A stretch of 64,000 nt of DNA from NCBI GenBank assembly GCA_963703175.1, contig OY969794.1, positions 1,736,001 to 1,800,000 of the forward strand. Reading direction: 5' to 3'. Made by a program: the position numbers and the translations under genes. Positions 15,747 through 23,891 of this stretch are shown in pieces (the stretch's first letter is position 1; each line of letters opens with the position of its first letter). Source of the stretch: VRUE01 sp963703175 (lineage in GTDB: Bacteria > Actinomycetota > Thermoleophilia > Solirubrobacterales > 70-9). The notes under the pieces are model-generated. The model did not search any database. It worked only from the letters and a program-made list of their open reading frames with translations, and was not told where the DNA came from.

Positions 15747-16550
15747 CTACTCAGAGCTCTCGATCACAAGTTGGGGAGTGACGGCCGGGATCCGCCTGCG
15801 AGCCGAGAACGTCACCGCCTGCACCGCCAAAGCTGCGAACAGCGCAACCGAGAACGCGGCAGCCACATCCATAGAGCGCAGGGCAATCGCGAGCGTGAAG
15901 CAGAACGTGGCAAACCCGTAGAAGCCCAGCAAGAAGTTTCGCAGCAGGACCCTCACCTGATCGGTGCCGCCGTGCGCATGGGTGAAGACGGCCAGAACGC
16001 TGGTGATGATTGGGAAGGGCGCTAGTAGTCCGCTCAGGTGTGGCCCGAGCGCACCTGACGCTGCCGTAAGGGCAACCACCAAGGCGAGTGCCGCCCCGGC
16101 GCGCGCCGGCAAGTCCCACCAGGGAAGTTTGCCTTGAGCCGCAAGCGGCTGCCTCGGAGCTGGAAGCAGGCGCAGTCCGAGTGCGAAAGCGGTGCCCGCC
16201 AAGATTAGTGAGACCAGTGGTTGCGGATGAATGAGGCTCAGCAGGGTAACGCCGACTAGAAACGCGGTCCAGCCGGCAATGACGGTCGCCGCCGGCGACG
16301 TCCTTGGCGCGATGCGCCCATAGACGACGACAAACGTCGTCAGCGCGACCAGGCCGAGAAGGGTGCCCGCGGCTGCATCCGCCCCAAAAGAGCGACCGTG
16401 GAGCAGAGTCAAGACGAGCAGGATGGGCCCGGCCACAACCGGAAGTCCACCCAGGATTCCCGCCACGGCCACTCCCCATCGGCGGCCAGCAAGAGAAACG
16501 GCAACAACGCAAAGCGGAGCCAGAAGCAGTTTGGTCGCCAACAGGGCCAT
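15747..16550 (-). CDS. Polytopic membrane protein, function unknown
   Basis: 267 aa with about eight hydrophobic helices (for example LLLAPLCVVAVSLAG, VAGPILLVLTLLHG, LLSLIHPQPLVSLILAGTAFALGL, FLLGFYGFATFCFTLAIAL). No transporter signature is recognised. ATG 16550 follows AAGGG; TTG 16559 is an alternative. The gene starts just 13 bp beyond the left attachment repeat (16564-16598), so before the island inserted it lay directly behind the acyl-CoA dehydrogenase now at 23960-25138, probably in the same operon. Confidence 0.65.
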   Translation of the reverse strand: MALLATKLLLAPLCVVAVSLAGRRWGVAVAGILGGLPVVAGPILLVLTLLHGRSFGADAAAGTLLGLVALTTFVVVYGRIAPRTSPAATVIAGWTAFLVGVTLLSLIHPQPLVSLILAGTAFALGLRLLPAPRQPLAAQGKLPWWDLPARAGAALALVVALTAASGALGPHLSGLLAPFPIITSVLAVFTHAHGGTDQVRVLLRNFLLGFYGFATFCFTLAIALRSMDVAAAFSVALFAALAVQAVTFSARRRIPAVTPQLVIESSE

Positions 16551-16563
16551 GGGCCCCAACCCT

Positions 16564-16598
16564 TACAGCCCAATCAGTTTGCCGAGGATCTCCTTCAT
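16564..16598. other. Attachment site, left end of island
   Basis: Direct repeat partner of 23961-23995; 26 bp are identical without gaps (16573-16598) and 34 of 35 overall, including CAGTTTGCCGAGGATCTCCT. On the minus strand it encodes the displaced C-terminal residues of the dehydrogenase with a TAA stop. Confidence 0.85.
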
Positions 16599-16714
16599 GA
16601 GCCCCGAGCATGGCACGGGAGGGCATGCGGAATCATGCGAGAGCAAGGATGCCCCGCAAATGAGCTTGTTTGAGGACGGAGGAGATGGCCGACCGTGATC
16701 GCCGGTGATCCGGC

Positions 16715-16736
16715 TGATGTGTCCGGATTGTGTCCG
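16715..16736. other. Putative integrase arm-type site, left
   Basis: A 22 bp sequence containing GTGTCCGGATTGTGTCCG is identical to 23892-23913 near the right end. It contains two TGTCCG units 11 bp apart, as expected for tandem integrase arm-binding sites. It sits 116 bp inside the left attachment repeat. Confidence 0.6.
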
Positions 16737-16753
16737 CATCGCATGGGGCATGT

Positions 16754-16759
16754 TAGGCT
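16754..16759 (+). promoter_or_regulatory. Probable -10 box of micro-ORF 1
   Basis: TAGGCT, 43 nt before the micro-ORF start; an identical box occurs 110 bp downstream before micro-ORF 2. Confidence 0.4.
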
Positions 16760-16802
16760 GAGCATGGCTATTACCCCCGACCGTTATTGGAAGGAGGTTC
16801 TG

Positions 16803-16835
16803 ATGCTCGGTGGCGGAGCAGGTGCCTGCAAATAG
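16803..16835 (+). CDS. Micro-ORF 1, 10-residue Gly-rich peptide MLGGGAGACK
   Basis: A near-ideal ribosome-binding site (GGAAGGAGG, 16789-16797) lies 5 nt before ATG 16803; the frame ends at TAG 16833-16835. An in-frame ATG at 16764 would extend it to 23 residues, but the ribosome-binding site fits the inner start. The same layout (TAGGCT box, GGAAGGAG, ATG, GGGAG peptide) is repeated 110 bp downstream. Function is unknown: leader peptide, signalling peptide or small toxin are all possible. No homologue is recalled. Confidence 0.45.
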   Translation: MLGGGAGACK

Positions 16836-16863
16836 CTTTGCTAAAAGCCTCGACTGGGCCTGC

Positions 16864-16869
16864 TAGGCT
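16864..16869 (+). promoter_or_regulatory. Probable -10 box of micro-ORF 2
   Basis: TAGGCT within TGCTAGGCTGG, 32 nt before micro-ORF 2; it matches the box at 16754-16759. Confidence 0.4.
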
Positions 16870-16901
16870 GGATCTCCCGAGCCTGCGGAAGGAGATCTTT
16901 A

Positions 16902-16928
16902 ATGCCCGGTGGTGGAGCGGGCGGTTAA
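16902..16928 (+). CDS. Micro-ORF 2, 8-residue Gly-rich peptide MPGGGAGG
   Basis: GGAAGGAG (16887-16894) lies 7 nt before ATG 16902; the frame ends at TAA 16926-16928. It shares the GGGAG core, ribosome-binding site and upstream TAGGCT with micro-ORF 1, so this looks like a diverged tandem duplication with the peptide kept. It precedes the membrane-protein gene at 17033 and could be its leader. Confidence 0.45.
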   Translation: MPGGGAGG

Positions 16929-17032
16929 CAGCCGCATAGGGAGTTTCAGCCGCTAAGAGGTCCGGCAGATGCCGAGCCGCGGCTAGTTTCAGTTTCGACT
17001 TGACTTGTTTTGGGAGCAGGGGAGGACGGTAG

Positions 17033-17809
17033 ATGAGGCGGCGAGAGCCCGTCGAAGTTCCAGCGCTGCGTGGTCTGCAGGATGCCTTCGCCACGGTTGC
17101 CCGCAGTCCTAGCGCAGGCTTCTTCATAGGGCTTGTGGCGCTTGGCCTCGCCGTCCTGACCTTGCTATTCGCAGACGCAGTGGCGGGCGCCATCATCATT
17201 GCCGCGCTGGTGCTTGCGTTTGTGGCCGTCGGGCTTTATGGGCTCATCATCCGGGATAAGTTCGGTGGCTTGTATGACGTTCTGCGTGATGAAAGCGTAT
17301 GGGACATCAAGGAGCCGGCTGGAGAGACGGTTCTAACTAGGACGCGAGAACTTCGCTTCCTGCAGGATGGGGTCTTTGCAGTACGCGACTACGCTTGGGG
17401 AACGGGAGATGTTGGCAACAGCCGGGACACCTACGAATGCGATCCAGGCTATCCCGCAGACTTCTTCGATGCGAGAGGGCGTCAGAACGTAATTATCTCG
17501 CTACGAGACTCAAGGCAGCGGGGTGAAACCGAGACGCTTGTTGTCACTCGGCGGATGCGAGGTATGTTCCCTAAGGATTCCGAGTGGATCACGATGGAAC
17601 CGTTAGCACCGACCGATTATCTGGCCTTTTCAATTCTTTTTCCCGCAGATCGTCTACCACAGGCTGCGTGGTGGAACGAGAACTCCAGACCTGAGCACAA
17701 TCGAAAGAGACTGACCCCTGAGGGAACCGGGGACGGTAGGCAGAAAGTGTCGGTTGAGATCCCTAAACCCGCTTTGCGGGAAGCCTACACTGTGTGGTGG
17801 GATTGGTAG
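17033..17809 (+). CDS. Island membrane protein with two N-terminal helices, function unknown
   Basis: 258 aa. Two adjacent hydrophobic helices (about residues 28-65: AGFFIGLVALGLAVLTLLF, AGAIIIAALVLAFVAVGLYGLII) are followed by a roughly 190-residue soluble domain rich in charged and aromatic residues with no recognised motif. The ribosome-binding site GGGGAGG precedes ATG 17033. Lower GC and less biased codon use than the chromosome mark it as part of the island. It is convergent with the helicase gene. Membrane-anchored partners are common in phage-defence loci, but a link here is only suggested by position. Confidence 0.6.
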   Translation: MRRREPVEVPALRGLQDAFATVARSPSAGFFIGLVALGLAVLTLLFADAVAGAIIIAALVLAFVAVGLYGLIIRDKFGGLYDVLRDESVWDIKEPAGETVLTRTRELRFLQDGVFAVRDYAWGTGDVGNSRDTYECDPGYPADFFDARGRQNVIISLRDSRQRGETETLVVTRRMRGMFPKDSEWITMEPLAPTDYLAFSILFPADRLPQAAWWNENSRPEHNRKRLTPEGTGDGRQKVSVEIPKPALREAYTVWWDW

Positions 17810-18050
17810 CCTTGCTCTGCGGTGAACCTTCGGAATCATTGGATTTTGACGGCTTTCGGTGAGACCATGAGCCAGCATTTAGGCAGGCACCCGGCCACCG
17901 CATCCCTCGTAGGCCAGACGCCTGATGGAGGGAAGTTTGACTCGGTGCCGCCCAATAGCTGCTCGCGATGTCCCACTGAACCGCCCCAGCTTTTTCTTGA
18001 GTCGTGATGGTCTCCATCGAAACCGGGGGCGGTTCACTGAGCTATGTCCA
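17810..18050. terminator. Convergent intergenic region with an 11 bp inverted repeat
   Basis: TGAACCGCCCC (17977-17987) is inverted at 18026-18036, with a T-run (TTTTTC) in the loop. It lies between the converging membrane-protein and helicase genes and could end transcription from either side. Short open frames in the remainder have no start signals. Confidence 0.5.
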
Positions 18051-20906
18051 CTAAGGCTGTGAGTCAATAAGACGAAGCTTGACTCCTTGGGCATTGCACG
18101 CGTCGTACGCAGCAACCATTAGCGCGTTGCCTTGCTCCCAGGCATCGAGCTGCTCGTCTGCTACGCCGGGTTGGACAACGGTAATTGTCCAATCGATCAG
18201 GGGAAGATCTCCAGCCCATCCTTCGATCTGGTTCAGGACGTCGGCTTCGACCCCCTTGACGACTTGAGTGGCTGCGCGGTTGTTGATTCGTTTGGCTAGC
18301 TCTTTCCAAATGGCGGGACCGGCGGTAGCTAGGTACATTGAACGCAAAGCTTGAGCAATTAGCTCCTGAATGTCCGTGACTCGGGTACCGGGTGCATTTC
18401 CCCCAGATGCCTTGCAGTGAACGAGGTCGATGCCCACCCTGCTACCAGCAGATCGGGCGCATACGAAATCTGCTAACTCACCTCGTAAGTGATCCTGGAT
18501 GATCCAGTCCTTTTCCGTGTTAAGGAGAGCAATAGATTTCCCTGCTACGCAATTGGTGTCAGTTAGCGGTTCAGCGAACTCAACTGACGTAGTCACTCCG
18601 GTCCAATCGAGAGGTTGTCTCGCCTCCGTCGCGAGCGGCATTACGGCCGCAGAGGGCTGTACGATCTGCTCTCCAAAAACCCAGGACCCGTCACCGAAAA
18701 GAAGCGTTACCGGGTTCTCTTCGAGGAATTCGTCAATAGTCTCGATCTCTCCCGTGGAACCGTCTACGAACATACATTGTCCAGATTCGATGGAAATCGA
18801 GCCATCTACCTCTAGTTTGAGCTTGCATTCTTTGCCGTCGTAAACGAGGCAAATTTCCACCGCCGATGCGGACAGGCGGTTGCAGAACACGTCAGTTGCT
18901 AGAGGATCAGCGACCTGGCCATCGATGCGAAAGTCTCTATCGTCCGCCAATGCGCTCGGGGGTAGAATGGCAATTGCAGGGGCGTCAGGGTACGTTCGTA
19001 GCTGGTCGGGCAGACTGAGATATTTCAGAGGGGTATCTTTGGCCGCTGGCGCTTGACTGGCGCGCAACACTTCGGCGTGACCAACGCACCACTCCCGGAA
19101 CTCCAACAGGCTGTCGGTGGCAGTGGGCTCCCATAGTTTCGCCTTTTTTGACGAGAAGCCAAACGTCCCGCTTCCAGCCCCAGTCCCAGACATCCGTCCC
19201 ATGACGTGGCCAAGGACCCGGGTTCGGGCGTCCGACGGGCTAAGCGACTGCTCTGCACGTGGGCCGGCCAGCGTTCGATAGCTCTCGTTGGCAGCACTGC
19301 CTGCCGAGGCGGCTCGCGCACCAACCGAGAAGCACCGCTCAAGATCCGCAGCAGCAAGCAATCGCGCTAGATCCGTAGCACCGATCGGCATTGCTGCTCC
19401 GCCGGCAAGCTCCTTGCGAAGAGCTTTGAGTGCAGTAGGGGCATCAGTGCAAATAAAAAGGAGTCCGGGATCTTCGACCCAGGTCGCAATATGCAGCTGG
19501 TACTCCACCGAATCAAGAATGTCCTCGCGCATAAATCGTGGATGAAGACGATGTCGAGTTATATACGCCACTAGGTCATCCTGAGGGTGGTGAAATCGCT
19601 CGATTACGTCGCCTTTCCCAAGGGCAACTGGGTCGTATGAAAAATCCGGTTTCGTTGACAGCCGGAAGATGTGAGTTGCACGTGGCGGGGCGAGTGCGAG
19701 GGCGGATACGCGATGCTCGGAAAGTGGTAGATGGGTAAGTCCGCTAGTGAAGTGCCGGACGCGGCGCTCCGAATCGACGGCAGAATCGACGATGTCAGGT
19801 AGAAGCTTCTCCCAGGCGGCATCCTCTCGGAAGAGTTCGGAAGTCTCTCCTGAGACATCCTCTGGAAATGCGATGAGCTCTCCCTGGACATCGCCCGTTC
19901 TGGCGAGACGGCCTACGAATTGGAGGGTAGGAGCCAACGTCTTATGTGGTTGGTGGTACGCAGCAACCTTCATCCGCGGAAAGTCGAACCCCTCCGTCAT
20001 AGCGCCGACCACCACCAATCCGTCTAATTCTCCAGCATCAAGTTCTTTGAGTCGCTTCCGCACGGTGCGCCCTGAGGTGCGGTCAAGAACCTCAGCCAGA
20101 CGAACCCCTTGTGCCGAATACGTCGCAATGAGTTCCTTCGCATGCTCCTTGCGATTCGTTCTCACGAGAGCGCGACTACCTGCTTCGGCATGATGAGGGA
20201 GCCCGAGGCGTTCAGCCACTTTTTTGGCGAGGATTACGTCTCTATCTTCCGCTGCATTCATAGAGACGGGAAGAAAGGTCACTGGCTGATAGACGCCTTG
20301 TTCGATAGCACGACTAAGGGGGTATGCAAATGCGATCTCCCCGGGAAGACGCTTCTGATCGGCGCGGAAGGGGGTTGCCGTCAGTAGTGCGGTTGGAACT
20401 TTGGACAGGTGAGCATGCAAAGTAGACCAAGTTGGCGCAGGCAGGTGATGGGCCTCGTCAAAGATGACTAGGTCAAAAAGCCCCTCAGGGATTTCGGCGA
20501 CACCTGAGTAACCATGGCTAAGCACCTGGGGCGTGCCGATAACGACATCCAGGTCGATGCAGGAGGCCCAAAAGTCAGCGGTACATCGATGGTCGGCACG
20601 TATCGTTGCTGGTGCCGTCGCTTTCGGACTCAACACGCCGAATTGCTTAGCGGTGTTCAGCGTCTTGAAAGAGTAGGCGACCTGATCGCGAATGATTCGG
20701 GCCGGAGTCACTACGAGCGCTCTTTTGGCTTCGAGTATGTACGGCAAGAGAGTGGCGATCAGGGTCTTGCCCACCCCGGTCGGCAAAACAAGTTGCGCTG
20801 GGGCATTAGACGACGCGCGATGCGCGGCGACGGCATGCAACGCCCCCCGCTGCGCTTCGCGGAGATCGGTCGAGGAGAGGTCAACAGCGGCGGCACTAAA
20901 TACCAA
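18051..20906 (-). CDS. SF2 DEAD/DEAH-type helicase with large uncharacterised C-terminal region, candidate defence protein
   Basis: 951 aa. Helicase motifs: Walker A LPTGVGKT (41-48), DEAHH (150-154), TATPF (176-180), GAMTEGFDFP (301-310) and QFVGRLART (329-337). About 600 residues follow without recognised domains; near residues 813-836 a DFVCAR...GIDLVHCKASGG block resembles the core strand of restriction-like nucleases, but the usual Asp/Glu before x-Lys is His, so this is weak. The start is TTG 20906, 7 nt after GGAGG. Single large helicase-nuclease proteins on islands often act in phage defence; that role is inference. Codon use and GC are unlike the flanking chromosome. Confidence 0.7.
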   Translation of the reverse strand: MVFSAAAVDLSSTDLREAQRGALHAVAAHRASSNAPAQLVLPTGVGKTLIATLLPYILEAKRALVVTPARIIRDQVAYSFKTLNTAKQFGVLSPKATAPATIRADHRCTADFWASCIDLDVVIGTPQVLSHGYSGVAEIPEGLFDLVIFDEAHHLPAPTWSTLHAHLSKVPTALLTATPFRADQKRLPGEIAFAYPLSRAIEQGVYQPVTFLPVSMNAAEDRDVILAKKVAERLGLPHHAEAGSRALVRTNRKEHAKELIATYSAQGVRLAEVLDRTSGRTVRKRLKELDAGELDGLVVVGAMTEGFDFPRMKVAAYHQPHKTLAPTLQFVGRLARTGDVQGELIAFPEDVSGETSELFREDAAWEKLLPDIVDSAVDSERRVRHFTSGLTHLPLSEHRVSALALAPPRATHIFRLSTKPDFSYDPVALGKGDVIERFHHPQDDLVAYITRHRLHPRFMREDILDSVEYQLHIATWVEDPGLLFICTDAPTALKALRKELAGGAAMPIGATDLARLLAAADLERCFSVGARAASAGSAANESYRTLAGPRAEQSLSPSDARTRVLGHVMGRMSGTGAGSGTFGFSSKKAKLWEPTATDSLLEFREWCVGHAEVLRASQAPAAKDTPLKYLSLPDQLRTYPDAPAIAILPPSALADDRDFRIDGQVADPLATDVFCNRLSASAVEICLVYDGKECKLKLEVDGSISIESGQCMFVDGSTGEIETIDEFLEENPVTLLFGDGSWVFGEQIVQPSAAVMPLATEARQPLDWTGVTTSVEFAEPLTDTNCVAGKSIALLNTEKDWIIQDHLRGELADFVCARSAGSRVGIDLVHCKASGGNAPGTRVTDIQELIAQALRSMYLATAGPAIWKELAKRINNRAATQVVKGVEADVLNQIEGWAGDLPLIDWTITVVQPGVADEQLDAWEQGNALMVAAYDACNAQGVKLRLIDSQP

Positions 20907-21078
20907 TGGACGCCTCCTTCCCGGCCGTGTGTGCAGTCATCTGCCTTGCGCTCCGCTCGGGTGATCGGCGCACGGAATGTCATAGGTAACCGATGGTGCT
21001 TACGTCGGTACCTGCAGAACAAGCAAATTGCGGCGAAAGGTTGGGCTCAAGGCAGAAACCGAGAGCTCAGGCGATGAC

Positions 21079-21315
21079 TCAGGTTTCGAGCTTGTCGGCG
21101 AGCTTGCCTAGCTCGCCCATCGAGGAGTTGAGGGCGGTGGTGATTTTCTTGAGCGTGTCCCAGGTCGGGTTGGCCTGGCCACGCTCGATCAGGGAGAGGG
21201 TGGCGGTCGTGACGCCGGCGTTGCGGGCGACGACCTCCTGGGTTGCGCGGCGCTTCTCGCGAAGCTGGCGGACTGCCTCGCCGAGGGCGGGTTGAGGTCG
21301 CTCTGAGCGGCGCAT
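21079..21315 (-). CDS. XRE-family transcriptional regulator
   Basis: 78 aa. One helix-turn-helix domain (LGEAVRQLREKRRATQEVVARNAGVTTATLSLIERGQANPTWDTLKKITTALN) makes up nearly the whole protein. ATG 21315 begins MRRSERPQ; further starts up to 21366 are in frame. A 9 bp inverted repeat (21355-21384) lies in its promoter region, suggesting autoregulation. It is probably the repressor controlling the divergent regulatory genes and possibly the helicase downstream. Confidence 0.8.
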   Translation of the reverse strand: MRRSERPQPALGEAVRQLREKRRATQEVVARNAGVTTATLSLIERGQANPTWDTLKKITTALNSSMGELGKLADKLET

Positions 21316-21354
21316 CGGATGCACGTTCTCAGAAGCGCCAGCGCCAAAGCGCAC

Positions 21355-21384
21355 TGCGTACATCATTCTACAAACATGTACGCA
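21355..21384. promoter_or_regulatory. Operator-like inverted repeat upstream of XRE gene
   Basis: TGCGTACAT (21355-21363) and ATGTACGCA (21376-21384) form a perfect 9 bp inverted repeat separated by 12 bp, i.e. half-sites two helical turns apart. It is a natural binding site for the adjacent XRE protein. Confidence 0.65.
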
Positions 21385-21411
21385 GGCTTGCTACGCTCTG
21401 CGGACATAAGT

Positions 21412-21473
21412 GGGGCCGCGTGCGCTAACACCGGCCCCGTGGCGACTGGCATAGCTCTCACCAGGCCAGTCGC
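21412..21473. other. Tandem hairpins in regulatory region
   Basis: Two neighbouring stems: GGGGCCG/CGGCCCC (21412-21418 with 21432-21438) and GCGACTGG/CCAGTCGC (21442-21449 with 21466-21473). They lie between the XRE operator and the winged-helix gene and could be a structured leader. Confidence 0.5.
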
Positions 21474-21569
21474 AGCGGGAACGGTATCGACGTACCGGCT
21501 CCAAGAAGCGGCGACCCGCCGCGCTGACACGCGAGCGGGCCGCCTGACCACAAGGAGAGTGACCTCCTC

Positions 21570-21863
21570 ATGGCTAATGCCAACCCTACGGATTGCGCTG
21601 AGCGTGATCTCTGCCGACCCGATGCCGAGGACACGAAGGCCGAGCGGGTTGTGCTGGCGTTCCTGCTCGAAGAGCATCCATCCCAGCTGACGATCCCCGA
21701 GGTGTCGCTGGCGTTGAACGCCGATCCTGGCGGCTTCAGCAGCGACGATGCTGTGGAGCGGGCAGTCCGTGAACTCGTTGGAGCGGGGCTGCTCTACTGC
21801 CACGGCCCGTTTGTCCTGCCGACTCGCGCTGCTCTCTACTTCGCACGGCTGGAGGTGGACTGA
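21570..21863 (+). CDS. Small winged-helix-like protein of the island
   Basis: 97 aa. The pattern ERVVLAFLLEEHPSQLTIPEVSLAL...AVERAVRELVGAGLLYCHGPFVLPTRAALYF matches a winged helix-turn-helix (helix, helix, recognition helix, wing). AAGGAGAG lies 10 nt before ATG 21570. It is coupled by a TGATG overlap to the second XRE gene. Likely an accessory DNA-binding regulator; not recognised by name. Confidence 0.6.
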   Translation: MANANPTDCAERDLCRPDAEDTKAERVVLAFLLEEHPSQLTIPEVSLALNADPGGFSSDDAVERAVRELVGAGLLYCHGPFVLPTRAALYFARLEVD

Positions 21864-22228
21864 TGCCTGCTGCCGTCGCACGCCAGTTCGCCGTGAATCT
21901 CCGCAAGGCTCGCCGCCGTGCTGGCCTCAGCCAGGAAGAGGTTGGCTGGCTTGCCTCGCTCCACCGAACGGAGATCGGCCTGCTTGAGACCGGTGCGCGT
22001 ACGCCCCGCATCGACACGTTGGTCAAGATCGCCGCCGCCGTGGACGTTCCGGTGAGTGTCCTCTGCTTGATGGCATCACCTGGTCTCCCGGCAGCACGCA
22101 GGCCGGAGCGTTCTCGCTCTCGCCTCCTCCCGAGCAAACGCCTTGAACCAGCAGCCCAACCAATCATCAAGACAAGGCAGCCAGCCAGGCCATCCATCCA
22201 GACCCAGGCCAAAGCATCGGGTCAATGA
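21863..22228 (+). CDS. XRE-family transcriptional regulator with basic C-terminal tail
   Basis: 121 aa. Residues 5-70 form a classical HTH_XRE domain (FAVNLRKARRRAGLSQEEVGWLASLHRTEIGLLETGARTPRIDTLVKIAAAVDV). The rest is a Pro/Arg/Ser-rich tail with no fold. It begins on the stop of the preceding gene and is followed by a hairpin-T-run terminator at 22322-22346. It probably controls integration or excision genes. Confidence 0.78.
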   Translation: MPAAVARQFAVNLRKARRRAGLSQEEVGWLASLHRTEIGLLETGARTPRIDTLVKIAAAVDVPVSVLCLMASPGLPAARRPERSRSRLLPSKRLEPAAQPIIKTRQPARPSIQTQAKASGQ

Positions 22229-22321
22229 CCAAGGACAGGCACCCAGAAAGACGTGCAGGGTGGGCTCTGAACCCCTCCAGGGCTCAAAGCCCTACAGCAC
22301 GACACACTGGGAACCCCTCCC

Positions 22322-22346
22322 GGGTCGTGCCTGGGGCGACCCTTTT
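22322..22346 (+). terminator. Rho-independent terminator after second XRE gene
   Basis: GGGTCG (22322-22327) pairs with CGACCC (22337-22342) across a 9 nt loop and is followed by TTTT. Confidence 0.6.
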
Positions 22347-22373
22347 CGCCGGGCGGCGCGGGGGCCGATTTTG

Positions 22374-22413
22374 GCACGGCTTTCGCCGTGCGGCGGCCGC
22401 CTTTATGGCCGCC
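22374..22413. other. Tandem hairpins upstream of excisionase gene
   Basis: GCACGGC/GCCGTGC (22374-22380 with 22385-22391, 4 nt loop) is followed immediately by GGCGGCC/GGCCGCC (22392-22398 with 22407-22413). They lie in the leader of the xis-like gene and could form a structured leader or attenuator. Confidence 0.5.
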
Positions 22414-22495
22414 CGGCGGTCTCGCCGGATCGGTCGATTTCGGGTCGGACCCGATGCATTTGGCGCTTTTCCCCGACAGGTGGGGTGCAGAGGAA

Positions 22496-22780
22496 ATGCG
22501 CGACGAGGATCACATCGAGATCAAGCGGCTGCTGTCGCCGGAGGACGTTGCCCGCGTTTGCGGCCTGTCGCGGCGCGCGGTCTACAGAGCGATTGCGCGG
22601 GGCGAGCTGCGGGCGGCGCGGCTCTGCAACCGGCTCCGCATCCATCCGGCCGAGTTGGAGCGATGGATTGCGGGAGAGTCGTGTGGGGCGAGTCCGCCGC
22701 CGCCCCGGCAAGTTCGACGCCGAGCCACCGGCGCGGAGGGCGGCTTGCGCGTCCTGCTCGATGAGGGCGCGGAAGGCTAG
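22496..22780 (+). CDS. Excisionase-like helix-turn-helix protein
   Basis: 94 aa. The core (LLSPEDVARVCGLSRRAVYRAIARGELRAARLCNRLRIHPAELERWIAG) is the MerR-like HTH_17 domain found in excisionases and recombination directionality factors. It lies directly upstream of the integrase on the same strand. ATG 22496 follows AGAGGA; in-frame starts further upstream (GTG 22388, ATG 22451) are possible but add no recognisable sequence. Its job would be to bias the integrase toward excision. Confidence 0.75.
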   Translation: MRDEDHIEIKRLLSPEDVARVCGLSRRAVYRAIARGELRAARLCNRLRIHPAELERWIAGESCGASPPPPRQVRRRATGAEGGLRVLLDEGAEG

Positions 22781-23891
22781 GTGAGGCCGATGAGCGTCGA
22801 ACGAGTAGAGCGGAAGGGCGGGGCAGTCTGGCGGGTGCGCTGGCGCGACGAGCAGGGACGGGCACGCTCGAAAGTGGTCGGGCGGAAGCGGGATGCCGAC
22901 GCCTTCGATGCCGAGGTCGTCAGGCGGAAGCGAACCGGCGACCTGGATCTGCTCAGTGGCGGCCGGCAGACCCTCGCCGACTTCGCGCAGGAGTGGTGGA
23001 AGCTCTACGCCGCGCCAAACCTCGCCGCTCGCACTCTTCGCAGCTACGCGGGCCTGTGGGATCGGCATGTTCTGCCACGGCTCGGCTCGATGCGACTCAA
23101 CGCGATCACGCCGGAGGCGATCGAGCGCTTCCGGGCTGAACTGGAAGCCCGATGGGGTGGGGCAGCCGACGATCTATCGGGCGCTCGCGCTTCTCCAGGG
23201 CATCCTGCGGCGAGCGGTCGAGTGGCGGCGGATCGGGCACAACCCGGTCAAGGCGGTGCAGAAGCCGAAGGTCCGGAGGCAGCGGGAGGTTCGCCCGTTG
23301 CCGCCGCTCACGGTTGAGCAACTGCGCGCTGTGGTCGCCAAGCGGCGTAAGCACGGCGCTCGGGATGCGGCACTGATCGGACTGCTTGCGTACGCGGGTC
23401 TACGGCCTCAGGAGGCGCTTGCGCTGCGCTGGAGCGATGTGCGCGAGCGGACGCTGCTGGTCGAGAAGGCGGCTGACGGCCAGGGCGGGGTCAAGACGAC
23501 CAAGACCGGCCAGGCTCGGACCGTGCGGCTACTCGTTCCGCTTGCCAGTGATCTCGCCGAATGGCGGCGCTCGCTCGACCAGCCCGACGAGGACGCGCTC
23601 CTGTTCCCGAACGGCTCGGGCGGCATCTGGAACGACCCGGCCTGGCAGACCTGGCATCGGGACGCTTGGGTGCCTGCGTGCCGGGCTGTCGGCTTGGAGG
23701 GCGCGCGGCCCTACGACCTGCGCCACAGCTTTGTCTCCCTGCTGATTCACGAAGGGCGCAGCGTGGTCGAGGTCGCGCGACAGGCTGGGCACTCGCCGAC
23801 GATGACGCTCGACGTTTACGCACACGTCTTCGAGGAGTTCGACATCGCCGAGCGCGTGTCTGCCGAGGATCAGATCGCCCAGGCACGGCGC

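Noticed and set aside
16363..16698. Rightward frame crossing the left attachment site
   Set aside because: Upstream of the att site it is antisense to the membrane-protein gene; only the part after the att site is meaningful, as the possible integrase tail in the excised circle.
17822..18007. 61-codon frame after the island membrane-protein gene
   Set aside because: GTG start without support; it runs into the inverted repeat of the convergent terminator region.
22403..23068. Leftward 221-codon frame across the excisionase and integrase genes
   Set aside because: Antisense to two recognisable DNA-binding proteins; no start signal.
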